A stretch of 64,000 nt of DNA from Hyphomicrobiales bacterium (GCA_900473045.1 UCKS01000006.1:57709-121708); one strand, 5' to 3'. Shown: positions 36,434 through 44,875, counted from the first letter of the stretch. The notes: generated from the sequence alone by a model not told the origin. Program-made: numbers and translations.

Positions 36434-36745
36434 ATGGCTATGATCGAAGAAATAGTCGATTTGCGTTTTCTGGCCAAGCAGGGTCAAAAAATCATCGAAG
36501 ACATGCGCGCTTTCCGGCAGGAAGTTTCCGAAGTCCGGACTCTTGCGCTGCAGACCTATGAGTATTCCAGACGCATCGAGAGGCGTCAGGCAGAACTCAG
36601 AGATGACCTTGAGATTGCCATCAAAATGGAATTCGGCGGTGGCCTCGCTCACCTTCAGACCGTGATCGAAAACTCCTTTTCCAAAATAGGAGGCATGACG
36701 GAAACCCTTGCGGGCCGCGTGGATGTCTTGGAGAGTAAACCGTAA
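36434..36745 (+). CDS. Small coiled-coil hypothetical protein
   Basis: 103 residues, mostly one amphipathic helix (FLAKQGQKIIEDMRAF, then EYSRRIERRQAELRDDLE), so likely coiled coil and oligomeric; no Cys and no membrane segment. Base composition is lower in GC than the neighbours. The start at 36434 has no strong ribosome-binding site; the second Met, two codons on, is equally possible. It lies in the 400-base gap between the CrbS-like kinase and its convergent regulator, ending 18 bases before the regulator stop. Function unknown. Confidence 0.5.
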   Translation: MAMIEEIVDLRFLAKQGQKIIEDMRAFRQEVSEVRTLALQTYEYSRRIERRQAELRDDLEIAIKMEFGGGLAHLQTVIENSFSKIGGMTETLAGRVDVLESKP

Positions 36746-36763
36746 TGCAGGTTAATCCGCAAA

Positions 36764-37411
36764 TTACGCCGCCACAGCCGAAATCTTGCCGAGCTGAATG
36801 ACCGCCTGCGTCCGGCTGTCGACGTTGAGCTTCAGCAGAATAGCCGAGACATGCGCCTTGATGGTCGCCTCGGAGACGCCGAGTTCGTAGGCGATCTGCT
36901 TGTTGAGCAGGCCTTCGGCAAGCATGCCGAGCACGCGCGATTGCTGCGGGGTGAGTGTCTGTAGCCGGTGCAGCAGGGCTGCCACTTCCGGCTCGTGCTC
37001 CATGCCGCGCTGGAAGCCCGGTGGCGTGAAGATGTCGCCGGCCATCACCGTATCGATCCCCTGGCGGATTTCGTCGATGCCTGCTGATTTGGACAGGAAG
37101 CCCGAGGCGCCGAGTTCAAGCGCGCGCTGGATGGTCGCCGGGTCGTCGTGGGCAGAGACGATCATCACCGGCAGGCTCTGGAATTCGGCCCGCAGTGCAA
37201 TCAGCCCGGAGAGTCCGCTGACCCCCGGCATGGTCAGATCGAGCAGCATCAGGTCGACCGACGCATTGTCGATCGCCGCCTGCCGCGCCGAGGTGAAATC
37301 GCCGGCCTCGATGATCGCCGGGTTGCCGGGCATGCTGCCCAAGGCCTGGCGCATGGCGCCGCGAAACAGCGGGTGATCGTCCGCAATGATGATGGTCAAT
37401 CCTGACGTCAT
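36764..37411 (-). CDS. LuxR/NarL-type response regulator (CrbR-like)
   Basis: 215 residues from MTSGLTIIIADDHPLF at 37411, with GGGAGG 7 bases upstream. Receiver domain: acidic pair Asp11/Asp12 and phosphoacceptor Asp58 in LMLLDLTMPG, switch residues in VSAHDD, Lys in LSKSAG. LuxR helix-turn-helix near residue 150: LTPQQSRVLGMLAEGLLNKQIAYELGVSEATIKAHV. Closest known arrangement is CrbR with CrbS, controlling acetate use. It is convergent with the kinase gene rather than in the same operon. Confidence 0.88.
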   Translation of the reverse strand: MTSGLTIIIADDHPLFRGAMRQALGSMPGNPAIIEAGDFTSARQAAIDNASVDLMLLDLTMPGVSGLSGLIALRAEFQSLPVMIVSAHDDPATIQRALELGASGFLSKSAGIDEIRQGIDTVMAGDIFTPPGFQRGMEHEPEVAALLHRLQTLTPQQSRVLGMLAEGLLNKQIAYELGVSEATIKAHVSAILLKLNVDSRTQAVIQLGKISAVAA

Positions 37412-37495
37412 GACGCTCCCTCCCAAGAGCACGGCCGCAAGGCCCGTCACGGCGGAAAAATCCTCCAATTCATCCGCTGTGCCGTCGAGATCCGG

Positions 37496-37933
37496 TCAGG
37501 TCTTCTGAGGCACGTCCTCCGTCTTGTCAGACGGCGGCTTGTCCCCGCTTTCCAGATCTTTCACAATTCCCATGAAACTGCGCATCATTCTTTCCATGAC
37601 GCCCATCGTCTGGTCAATCTCTTCCTTCGTCGGAAGCCGTGGTTTGATGCCCAATGGGCCTTCTGATGCGGTCTTTTCCAGTGTTTCGACGCGCTTGGTC
37701 AGAAGATCCAGTTCCAGTTCGAAGGCGGTGCGCTCGTCGGCCGCCATCCGGCAGACGATGTCGCCGCTCTTTTCCTGGCAGAGCGAGACCTCGCCGGTCT
37801 GCGTATCCAGCCGCGCGATGCCGTTGTCGGTCTTCTGCATGGCATAACGCCCGGGCGCCGGCTCCTGGGCCAAGGCGGCAAACGCCAAAAACACGCCGCC
37901 AAGGGCAACCACCGGCATCAGCATCCTGTTCAT
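37496..37933 (-). CDS. Secreted hypothetical protein with coiled-coil region
   Basis: 145 residues from the start at 37933, with AGGAG 6 bases upstream. A Sec signal peptide (MNRMLMPVVALGGVFLAFAALAQ, cleavage after AQ) gives a periplasmic protein. The mature part has a small domain with two cysteines (LCQEKSGDIVC) that could form a disulfide and the repeated theme RYAMQKTDNGIARLDTQTG. A helical segment (LELDLLTKRVETLEK) follows. Similar proteins occur across Rhizobiaceae, as far as I recall, without assigned function. Last 30 residues are charged and disordered. Confidence 0.7.
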   Translation of the reverse strand: MNRMLMPVVALGGVFLAFAALAQEPAPGRYAMQKTDNGIARLDTQTGEVSLCQEKSGDIVCRMAADERTAFELELDLLTKRVETLEKTASEGPLGIKPRLPTKEEIDQTMGVMERMMRSFMGIVKDLESGDKPPSDKTEDVPQKT

Positions 37934-38066
37934 CGCATTCTCCTTGCTCGATAAAAATCCGTCGATCCCCAAAAATCAGGATCCCGTCACGCTTGCCGGT
38001 GGACATTCGCAGAAGATTGCGGCAATCCCGCAAAGGATATCGTCCAGGCTTTCAGGAAACGGCAGC

Positions 38067-38414
38067 ATGCGTAGCATCATTTATAAAATCGTTCCGGCAA
38101 CTCTATGGCAGGATGCGCGCGAAACCGGAGAATTCAAGGGCGCTCCGATCGACCTCACCGATGGCTTCATCCATTTTTCGACCGGCGAGCAGGTCAAGGA
38201 AACAGCTGCCCTGTATTTCGCCGGTCAGCACGGCCTGCTGCTTGTCGCCGTCGATGCCGAAAAGCTCGGGCAGGCGCTGGTCTATGAAACCTCGCGCGGT
38301 GGCGCCCTGTTTCCACACCTCTTCGCCACGTTGCCGCTTGATGCTGTCATCTGGGAAAAGCCGCTGCCGCTCGGCGCTGATGGCAACCATGTCTTCCCGG
38401 AGCTAGACCAATGA
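38067..38414 (+). CDS. DUF952 family protein
   Basis: 115 residues from MRSIIYKIVPATLW at 38067, with GGAAA upstream; a longer in-frame start is unlikely. DUF952 motifs: LTDGFIHFSTGEQVKETAALYF near residue 30 and FPHLFATLPLDAVIWEKPLPL. The fold is related to pyridoxal-phosphate-independent beta-barrel ADP-ribosyl-like proteins by some classifications, but no activity is known to me. The stop overlaps the pyrD start (ATGA), so the two are co-translated, an arrangement seen in other alphaproteobacteria. Confidence 0.8.
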   Translation: MRSIIYKIVPATLWQDARETGEFKGAPIDLTDGFIHFSTGEQVKETAALYFAGQHGLLLVAVDAEKLGQALVYETSRGGALFPHLFATLPLDAVIWEKPLPLGADGNHVFPELDQ

Positions 38415-39499
38415 TCGACGTCTTCCAGTCGCTGGCCCGCCGTGGCCTTTTTCTGCTTGATCCGGAAGCGGCCCATGGCCTGTCGATCAAGGGGCTGAAG
38501 ACCGGCCTCGTCCCCGCCTGCGCAGCACCCGCCGATCCGCGTCTGGCGCAAACGGTCGCCGGCCTCGCCTTTGCCAACCCGATCGGCCTTGCCGCCGGTT
38601 ACGATAAGAATGCGGAGGTGCCGGAAGCCTTGCTGAAACTTGGTTTCGGCTTCACCGAGATCGGTACCGTCACGCCGAAGCCGCAGGCTGGCAACGACAA
38701 GCCGCGCATCTTCCGGCTGGTCAAGGATGAGGCGGTGATCAACCGCCTCGGCTTCAACAATGAGGGTCATCAGGCCGCACTGCAGCGCCTCAAGGCCTGC
38801 GATCGCAAGGCGATGATCGGCGTCAATATCGGTGCCAACAAGGACAGCGCCGACCGCATCGCCGATTACGTCACCGGCATCCGCACCTTCTACGGTGTCG
38901 CTCGCTATTTCACCGCCAACATTTCCTCGCCGAATACACCCGGCCTGCGCGACCTGCAGGCGCGCGAAAGCCTCGGCGCCCTGCTCTCCGCCGTCCTCGC
39001 CGCCCGCGATGACGAAGCCAGGAAGGCGGGTATCCGCGTGCCGGTGTTCCTGAAGATCGCACCGGATCTGACCGAAGACGGCATGGACGATATCGCCGCT
39101 GTGGCACTGGCGCAGGCACTTGATGGCCTGATCGTCTCCAACACGACGCTCTCACGCGACGGGCTGAAGGACCAGCGGCAGGCCAGGGAGAGCGGCGGCC
39201 TGTCCGGCAAGCCGCTGTTTGAAAAATCCACCATCGTGCTCGCCAAGTTGCGCAAGCGTGTCGGCCCCGATCTGCCGATCATCGGCGTCGGCGGTGTCTC
39301 ATCGGCCGAAACGGCGGCGGAAAAGATCCGCGCCGGTGCCAATTTGGTGCAGCTCTATTCCTGCATGGTCTACGAAGGGCCGTTACTGCCGGGCAAGATC
39401 GTCCGTGGGCTGTCGGCCCTTTGCGACCGCGAGGCGCTGACCTCGATCAGCGACATCCGCGGCAGCCGCACGGATTACTGGGCGTCCAAAGACGCCTGA
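38411..39499 (+). CDS. pyrD: Dihydroorotate dehydrogenase, class 2 (quinone)
   Basis: 362 residues. It oxidises dihydroorotate to orotate with ubiquinone, the fourth step of pyrimidine synthesis, at the inner membrane. N-terminal amphipathic membrane-docking helices (FQSLARRGLFLLDPEAAHGLS), then the FMN barrel: FANPIGLAAGYDKNAEVPEALL, TVTPKPQAGNDKPRIFRL, and NISSPNTPGLRDLQ with the class 2 catalytic Ser. GLIVSNTTLSRDGL and GVGGVSSAETAAEKIRAGANLVQLYS follow. Coupled by ATGA to the DUF952 gene. Confidence 0.96.
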   Translation: MIDVFQSLARRGLFLLDPEAAHGLSIKGLKTGLVPACAAPADPRLAQTVAGLAFANPIGLAAGYDKNAEVPEALLKLGFGFTEIGTVTPKPQAGNDKPRIFRLVKDEAVINRLGFNNEGHQAALQRLKACDRKAMIGVNIGANKDSADRIADYVTGIRTFYGVARYFTANISSPNTPGLRDLQARESLGALLSAVLAARDDEARKAGIRVPVFLKIAPDLTEDGMDDIAAVALAQALDGLIVSNTTLSRDGLKDQRQARESGGLSGKPLFEKSTIVLAKLRKRVGPDLPIIGVGGVSSAETAAEKIRAGANLVQLYSCMVYEGPLLPGKIVRGLSALCDREALTSISDIRGSRTDYWASKDA

Positions 39500-39505
39500 G
39501 GCTGA

Positions 39506-40009
39506 TCAACCGGTCGAGAGCACCATGGCCCAATAGGGGCGGTTTCCGGAGGCTGGGTTCCGCATCACGGCGACGCCGAGGCCGCTGTAGTTCGGACCCA
39601 GCATGTTTTCCAGGTGCTTGGGCGAATTGAACCAGGCGGCATAGGCCTTTTCGGCGCTGTCCTGGCCCATGGCGATATTTTCAGCGGCCGGCAGCGGCAC
39701 GCCGCCGCCCTTCATGCGGGCGAGGAAACTGTCGCCCATGCCGATCAGATGTGACATCTTTCCAGCCTTAGCCATGCGGGCGGCCTGCGACAGGGCCGCC
39801 TGGGCTGCTGCCGGATCGCGGGCCAGCGGCTTCAGGCCTTTTTGTGTTCTGAGCGCGTTGATATACCCCAGCGTCGCGTCGGTCTCGTCGCTGCCATTGC
39901 CGCTCGGTGTCACCTTGGGCGTGCCGCAGCTGGCAAGCACAGCGAGCGAGAAAATTGCGCCCGCCCGCAGAAACGTGCGGCGGGAGGCAAGGAAGTTCTG
40001 ATCGTGCAT
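39506..40009 (-). CDS. CAP/SCP-domain lipoprotein, probable Tat substrate
   Basis: 167 residues. The N-terminus SRRTFLRAGAIF is a twin-arginine motif followed by a lipobox LAVLASC with the acylated Cys at 28. So the protein is probably exported by Tat and anchored as a lipoprotein. The CAP domain (cysteine-rich secretory/SCP family) follows: YINALRTQKGLKPLARDPAAAQAALSQA, HLIGMGDSF and AAENIAMGQDSAEKAYAAWFNSPKHLENML. The HxxxM/ENxA and H-x-N signatures are the usual ones. Role in envelope biology unknown. One base separates its start from the DUF6460 stop. Confidence 0.87.
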   Translation of the reverse strand: MHDQNFLASRRTFLRAGAIFSLAVLASCGTPKVTPSGNGSDETDATLGYINALRTQKGLKPLARDPAAAQAALSQAARMAKAGKMSHLIGMGDSFLARMKGGGVPLPAAENIAMGQDSAEKAYAAWFNSPKHLENMLGPNYSGLGVAVMRNPASGNRPYWAMVLSTG

Positions 40010-40010
40010 G

Positions 40011-40277
40011 TTACCGCCGGTAGCTGAGGATGCGCAGGATGATGAAGACAGGGATCACCACGGCTGCACCGAGCAACAGGTAATCGCCGACGCGGCCAAG
40101 GGCTGCAAAGCCCGAATGCCATAGATCGAGGATGAAATCCCGGACGGTGTAGAAGATGCCATAGGGTGTCCAGCCGAAAACGGCCATGACGAAGCCGACG
40201 ATGACCGAGACCACCAACAGCTTGACGAGCACCCGAAGGGGCGAATCGCCCAGAAACCTGTTCACTCCATCGGCCAT
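40011..40277 (-). CDS. DUF6460 small membrane protein
   Basis: 88 residues from MADGVNRFLGDSPLRVLVKL at 40277, with AGGAG 10 bases upstream; a TTG start three codons earlier is possible. Two or three hydrophobic segments (LLVVSVIVGFVMAVFGW, then YLLLGAAVVIPVFIILRIL). The sequence FLGDSPLRVLVKLLVVS is the DUF6460 hallmark found across Rhizobiales. No known function. Likely in one transcript with the CAP-domain lipoprotein. Confidence 0.8.
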   Translation of the reverse strand: MADGVNRFLGDSPLRVLVKLLVVSVIVGFVMAVFGWTPYGIFYTVRDFILDLWHSGFAALGRVGDYLLLGAAVVIPVFIILRILSYRR

Positions 40278-40438
40278 GGCCCACAATTCTCCTGTTTTTC
40301 TTCACATAGGCCGCCACGGCCCCTGCCGCAAGCCGTCAACATTGCCGTCAAATCGCCGCTTGCCATTTCTACAGTCCCACGCGACAAGCGCATGAACCCA
40401 GACCGCCGATCGGCGGCGCGCGATCGAGACCCGGAACC

Positions 40439-41377
40439 ATGACGCTGAACCAGCTTTCCTCCGGCGATCTCATCGCCGACCGCCGCGCCGAATATGCCCA
40501 TATGCTTGCCGATAGTGGCGATCATGCGGAGGCAGCCGACCTGATGACGCAAGCACTGGAGCTTGTGCCCGATTGGGCGGCCGGCTGGTTCGGTCTTGCC
40601 GACTATGAGGAGAAATCCGGCCGCAAAGAGGCGGCGATCGCGGCCTTGCGCAAAGTTCTCACCCTCAACCCGGACGATCTCTTTGGCGCCGGCCTGAAAC
40701 TTGCCCTTCTCGGCGGCGCCGAAACACCCGATCAGCCGTCGATCCTCTACGTCGCGCAACTGTTTGACGACTATGCCGACCGCTTCGACAAGGCACTGGT
40801 CGAAAAGCTGGATTATAGCGTTCCGGAAAAGCTGGCGGCCCTGATTACCGGGCACACCGGCGAGGCGCGGTTTGCCAATGTGATCGACCTCGGTTGCGGC
40901 ACCGGCCTGTTCGGCGAGCGCATCCGCGACAGGGCGGATCGGCTGGAAGGCTTCGACCTGTCCGCCAACATGCTGGCGAAGGCGGAGGGCAAGGGCTGTT
41001 ATGACCGTCTCGCACAGGCCGACCTTTCGATGCCGCCGGAGACCTCCGGGCTGTTTTCGGACATGCCGGACCACCGCGCCGATCTGGTCAGCGCCGCCGA
41101 TGTCCTGATGTATCTCGGCAATCTCGACAGCGTCTTCGTCATCGCTACTGAGCTATTGATCGCCCAAGGGCTGTTTGCCTTTTCCGTCGAGGATGCCGAT
41201 GGGCAAGGCGATTTCATTCTGCGGCCATCGCTGCGCTACGCCCATTCGGAAACCTATATTCAGGGCCTCTGCAAGCGCTTTGGGCTCGAAATTCTAGCCA
41301 TCAGCAAAACCTCCATTCGCAATGATGGCGGCAAACCGGTCTTCGGCATTCTGTTCCTTACGCGCACCTCGGCCTGA
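40439..41377 (+). CDS. TPR-containing SAM-dependent methyltransferase
   Basis: 312 residues. Residues 15-90 form two or three tetratricopeptide-like helices (HMLADSGDHAEAADLMTQAL, EKSGRKEAAIAALRKVL). The SAM domain follows with VIDLGCGTGLFGERI near residue 147 and the acidic end GFDLSANMLAKA, then ADVLMYLGNLD. TPR-methyltransferases of this layout are common in rhizobia, but their targets (lipids, proteins or small molecules) are not established. Stand-alone gene with intergenic gaps on both sides. Confidence 0.85.
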   Translation: MTLNQLSSGDLIADRRAEYAHMLADSGDHAEAADLMTQALELVPDWAAGWFGLADYEEKSGRKEAAIAALRKVLTLNPDDLFGAGLKLALLGGAETPDQPSILYVAQLFDDYADRFDKALVEKLDYSVPEKLAALITGHTGEARFANVIDLGCGTGLFGERIRDRADRLEGFDLSANMLAKAEGKGCYDRLAQADLSMPPETSGLFSDMPDHRADLVSAADVLMYLGNLDSVFVIATELLIAQGLFAFSVEDADGQGDFILRPSLRYAHSETYIQGLCKRFGLEILAISKTSIRNDGGKPVFGILFLTRTSA

Positions 41378-41581
41378 GCGCAGTTTTCTTGCGAAATTGA
41401 AATAGGTCAGCATTACTTACGTATTTTGCTTGATTGCGACAGACGGATTCCCGATAATTGCTGCACTGCACACAGGCGCCGCGGTCGAAGGACCGCCGGC
41501 ACATCTGCACCTTCTTTCATTCCCTTCACGGCCGTTCGGAGTTTATCCGGGCGCCGTCTGGCCGTCTTCGGAGATCGCGAC

Positions 41582-42214
41582 ATGAGCATCATCAATGCCC
41601 TTGGTTTCTTGAATACCAGCGCGACGCGCCACACACCCGTCGAGGACGTGCAGGGCATTTTTTCGGGCAGCCTCGTCGCAGCGCTTGGTCTCTATGTTCT
41701 GGCCAGCGCCGGTCTTTTGACCGGCAGCACCGCTGGTGTCGCCTTCCTCCTGCATTATGCGCTCGACGTGAATTTCGGCCTCGCCTTCTTCGTGCTCAAC
41801 CTGCCGTTCTTCTATCTGTCGTGGAAACGTCTCGGCATGGCGTTTACGGTGAAGACCTTCATCGCCATCGCCATCACCTCGCTTTTGACCAATGTGCAAA
41901 GCCAGGTGTTTCAGATTGCCAGCATCCATCCGGCCTGGGCGGCGCTGCTTGGCGGCCTGCTTCTGGGTTACGGCGTTCTGGCGCTCTATCGCCACCGCGC
42001 CAGCCTTGGCGGCGTCGGCATTCTTGGCATCTACATGCAGGAGCGCTTCGGCATCCGCGCCGGCCTGGTGCAGCTTGCCATCGATCTTTGCGTACTGGCT
42101 GCAGCCTTCTTCGTCACGACACCGCCGGTGGTGTTCTATTCGGTGCTCGGCGCCGTCGTGCTCAACCTGTTTTTGACCATCAACCACCGGGCCGACCGCT
42201 ACATCGCTTTGTGA
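41582..42214 (+). CDS. YitT family membrane protein, paralog 1
   Basis: 210 residues from MSIINALGFLNTSATRHTP at 41582. Six hydrophobic segments with the YitT (DUF161) pattern: GLYVLASAGLLTGSTAGVAFLLHY, NLPFFYLSWKRLGMAFTVKTF, and ALYRHRASLGGVGILGIYMQERFGIRAG. It ends NHRADRYIAL. A clear paralog lies at 43564-44208 with the same ending NHRKDRYIAM. YitT proteins are inner-membrane proteins thought to be transporters, with no established substrate. The 204-base upstream gap (41378-41581) holds no gene I can support. Confidence 0.85.
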   Translation: MSIINALGFLNTSATRHTPVEDVQGIFSGSLVAALGLYVLASAGLLTGSTAGVAFLLHYALDVNFGLAFFVLNLPFFYLSWKRLGMAFTVKTFIAIAITSLLTNVQSQVFQIASIHPAWAALLGGLLLGYGVLALYRHRASLGGVGILGIYMQERFGIRAGLVQLAIDLCVLAAAFFVTTPPVVFYSVLGAVVLNLFLTINHRADRYIAL

Positions 42215-42436
42215 CGACATCGGTTTCTCAGGCGGGGAAACCGATCGAGCAAAGTGGGGGCGAGGGGTATGCAGGTTCGGCAACGAACCCGCGGGCCATA
42301 GCATGGGCAGCACTGGCTGCCCCTCGCCCCATCTTTTCCAATCCGGACGAAACGAGCGCGGGACGGGCGGCAAGCCCATCCCGCCCTCCGGCACCGCACC
42401 TGTTGCGGATGCACGGCGCCGTAGCTGTTCCGCCAA

Positions 42437-42898
42437 TCAGGCCGCCTTGGCGGCCTTGTCGATCGGGTGCTGCGCGCGGAACGCGACCATCAGCCGGTTC
42501 CAGACATTGATGGTACCGATGGCAACCGTGATCTTGACGATCTCTTCAGCAGAGAAATGAGCCTGCAGCGTCTCATAAGCATCATCCGGCGCACCGGTCT
42601 GGGCAAGGTTGGTGACGGCCTCGACCCAGCCGAGCAGCGCCCGCTCGCGGGCATCGTAGACCGGCGATTCACGCCAGACGCACAATAGGTTGATCCATTG
42701 CTCGCTCAATCCTGAATGACGCGACTCCTTGACGTGCATGTCGACGCAGTAACCGCAGCCATTGATCTGCGAGGCGCGCAGCTTGATCAGGTGAATGAAG
42801 CGGGACTCCAGACCCGACTTCTGAACGTGAGTTTCGAGCGCCAGCACAGCCTTGAAGGCTTCCGGCGATACTTTCGGCATATCGAGACGAGTTTGCAT
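42437..42898 (-). CDS. AhpD-like carboxymuconolactone decarboxylase family protein
   Basis: 153 residues. Alkylhydroperoxidase-type motif NGCGYCVDMHV with Cys48, Cys51 and His55, the redox CXXC plus proton-relay His of AhpD. Helices FIHLIKLRASQ, LGWVEAVTNLA and VKITVAIGTINVWNRL complete the CMD fold. AhpD-like proteins reduce peroxides with a thioredoxin-like partner; the CXXC suggests that role rather than lactone decarboxylation. It is 23 bases downstream of an Rrf2 regulator, in the same direction, so the pair is probably a redox- or nitrosative-stress-responsive unit. Confidence 0.87.
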   Translation of the reverse strand: MQTRLDMPKVSPEAFKAVLALETHVQKSGLESRFIHLIKLRASQINGCGYCVDMHVKESRHSGLSEQWINLLCVWRESPVYDARERALLGWVEAVTNLAQTGAPDDAYETLQAHFSAEEIVKITVAIGTINVWNRLMVAFRAQHPIDKAAKAA

Positions 42899-42921
42899 GG
42901 GTCTTCTCCTGTGTTGATGGC

Positions 42922-43422
42922 TCAGCGAGCCGTTCTGCGTTCGTGAATCTCAAGGAAGGCGCAGCCTCGTGCTGCGATCGATCCGTCATCGATTTCGGCC
43001 AGTTGCACGCCGAGATCGGCTATCGTGGTCTTGGCCAGTTCCGCCCGGTAGACGCGCTCGGCCCTCAGCATGGTGGCCGAGATGTTGCAGGGCTTGGAAA
43101 AGAAATGATTGGCGACCGGGTTTGGACCCCGCTGGCGGATTTCGCCGCACCGGAAGGCCGGCGCCGGACCTTCGACGGCGAGCACGATGTCGAGCAGCGT
43201 GATCTTCTCCGCTGGCCGTGCCAGCCGGTACCCACCCTTCGGGCCAGGCACCGTATCGAGAATGCCGGCACCCGACAGCGACTGCAGATGCTTGAGCAGA
43301 TAGCTGGTCGACACGCCATGAAACTCGGCGATTGCCGCAGCGGAAAGCACTCCACCTTCGGAAAGGCCGGACAGCATGGCGACGCTGTGAATAGCCTGCT
43401 CGACACCCTCACCCATCCTCAT
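42922..43422 (-). CDS. Rrf2-family transcriptional regulator
   Basis: 166 residues from MRMGEGVEQAIHSVAMLSG at 43422, with GGAGG 7 bases upstream. The winged helix reads VSTSYLLKHLQSLSGAGIL, wing GPKGGYRLARPAEKITLLDIV. The cluster-binding region has Cys92 and Cys112 but lacks the IscR-type three-Cys spacing. It may bind no Fe-S cluster, or respond through thiols. It is followed by an AhpD-like gene, a common Rrf2 target pairing. Divergent from the second YitT gene (141-base gap). Confidence 0.87.
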   Translation of the reverse strand: MRMGEGVEQAIHSVAMLSGLSEGGVLSAAAIAEFHGVSTSYLLKHLQSLSGAGILDTVPGPKGGYRLARPAEKITLLDIVLAVEGPAPAFRCGEIRQRGPNPVANHFFSKPCNISATMLRAERVYRAELAKTTIADLGVQLAEIDDGSIAARGCAFLEIHERRTAR

Positions 43423-43563
43423 TGGCTCGCCTCCGTTTTTGTATCGTGGATGATTTGTATCCACGATTATTCGAGCCGTCAAGCGGAGAAATTCGTCACA
43501 AAGCTTGCGTTCGCAAAACCGGAGGATAGAAGGGCAGGATACAGGCAACGGGAAACACTGACG

Positions 43564-44208
43564 ATGATGGCGACCCCTGCGAAATCGGCCTTTGCGGCCT
43601 TGATGAATTCGAGTGCGGAACGGCATTCGGTTGTCGACGATGCGCAGGGCGTGATCTCCGGCAGCATGCTGGCCGTGCTTGGCATCACGCTGTTTTCCAG
43701 TGCCGGACTTTTGACCGGCGGCACCCCCGGCATCGCCTTTCTCGCCCACTACGCGACGGGCTTCAGCTTCGGTGCCTGCTTCTTTGTAGTCAACCTGCCC
43801 TTCTATTATCTGGCCTTCCGGCGCATGGGCCTGGCCTTCACGGTGAAGACCTTCATCGCCGTCGCCCTGACATCGGCCATGTCCGAAGTCCTGCCGCGCG
43901 CGCTGGGGATCACCCATGTCGATCCGCTGATCGGCGCGCTGTTTGCCGGCCTTGTCGTTGGCGCCGGCCTGCTCGCCCTGTTCCGTCACCGCGCCAGCCT
44001 GGGCGGCATCGGCATTCTGGCGCTTTATCTGCAGGATCGCTTCGGCTGGCGCGCCGGTCTTGTCCAGCTCGGCTTCGACGGCGCCATCGTCGCCTGCTCG
44101 TTTTTCCTCGCCAGCCCCTACATCATCGCCTGTTCGATCGCCGGCGCCGTCGTCATGAACGTCACGCTGGCGATGAACCACCGCAAGGATCGCTATATCG
44201 CGATGTGA
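43564..44208 (+). CDS. YitT family membrane protein, paralog 2
   Basis: 214 residues from MMATPAKSAFAALMN at 43564; later Met codons are possible starts. Same six-helix pattern and motifs as the 41582-42214 gene: SSAGLLTGGTPGIAFLAHYATG, NLPFYYLAFRRMGLAFTVKTF, FRHRASLGGIGILALYLQDRFGWRAG. About half the residues match by eye. The two copies flank the Rrf2/AhpD-like pair in direct orientation, suggesting tandem duplication with the stress unit between. Substrate unknown. Confidence 0.85.
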   Translation: MMATPAKSAFAALMNSSAERHSVVDDAQGVISGSMLAVLGITLFSSAGLLTGGTPGIAFLAHYATGFSFGACFFVVNLPFYYLAFRRMGLAFTVKTFIAVALTSAMSEVLPRALGITHVDPLIGALFAGLVVGAGLLALFRHRASLGGIGILALYLQDRFGWRAGLVQLGFDGAIVACSFFLASPYIIACSIAGAVVMNVTLAMNHRKDRYIAM

Positions 44209-44220
44209 AAAGGTCGGCCG

Positions 44221-44823
44221 TTACGTCCCTGAGGGCGCGACAGCACGCATGGCGGTCGCCACCACCGCATCGCCGAACTCCGGCGAGACCGGGCGATGCC
44301 CGACCAACAGCCGGAAGAACACCGGCCCGTAGATCATGTCGAGCAGGGCCTCCAGATCGAGCGGTTGGATGATCTCACCCCTCGCCAGCGCCTGTTCGAG
44401 GATGCCACGGCCGGCATTGCGGCTCGACAGGATGACCTGATTGCGGAACGCCTTGGTGAATTCGCTTTCCGGATCTGCCGCTGCCAGCGCCATCGTGATC
44501 TGGCGCCCCCGCGTGCTGGCGAATGCCGTCACAAGACCGCGCATCTGCGCACGGAGCGCGACGTCCGCCGTCGCCCCGTTTGCTTCTGCTTGCGGCATCG
44601 GATTAACCAGCAATGCAGCCATTGCCAGCTCCTGCGCATTGGCCCAGGAGCGATAGATCGTCGGCTTGCCGACGCCGGAGCGCGCCGCCACGGCCTCGAT
44701 GGTCAGGCGGCCGAAGCCCTCCGCCATCAGGATATCGTGGGCCGCCTCAAGCGCTCGTTTCTGGGCGGTTTCACTCGGCGGACGGCCGCGTTTCTTGGGC
44801 TCTGTATTTGTGTCTTGACTCAT
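44221..44823 (-). CDS. TetR-family regulator
   Basis: 200 residues from MSQDTNTEPKKRGRPPSETA at 44823. The N-terminal KKRGRPP minor-groove arm precedes the helix-turn-helix TIEAVAARSGVGKPTIYRSW, typical of TetR proteins. C-terminal domain of the TetR_C_33-like class (RQITMALAAADPESEF). Divergent from the VOC-family gene with a 52-base shared upstream region. It is likely to repress itself and that gene. Confidence 0.85.
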   Translation of the reverse strand: MSQDTNTEPKKRGRPPSETAQKRALEAAHDILMAEGFGRLTIEAVAARSGVGKPTIYRSWANAQELAMAALLVNPMPQAEANGATADVALRAQMRGLVTAFASTRGRQITMALAAADPESEFTKAFRNQVILSSRNAGRGILEQALARGEIIQPLDLEALLDMIYGPVFFRLLVGHRPVSPEFGDAVVATAMRAVAPSGT

Positions 44824-44826
44824 ATC

Positions 44827-44847
44827 ATTACGATACGAAACGTTAAT
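44827..44847. promoter_or_regulatory. Candidate TetR operator in the TetR/VOC divergent region
   Basis: ATTACG (44827-44832) and CGTTAAT (44841-44847) form an imperfect dyad around ATACGAAA, with an inner ACG-AAA-CGT. It is the only clear dyad in the 52-base gap and would cover both start regions. Confirmation would need DNA-binding data. Confidence 0.35.
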
Positions 44848-44875
44848 ATACAAACCCGTCAAGGAGGACCGTCCG

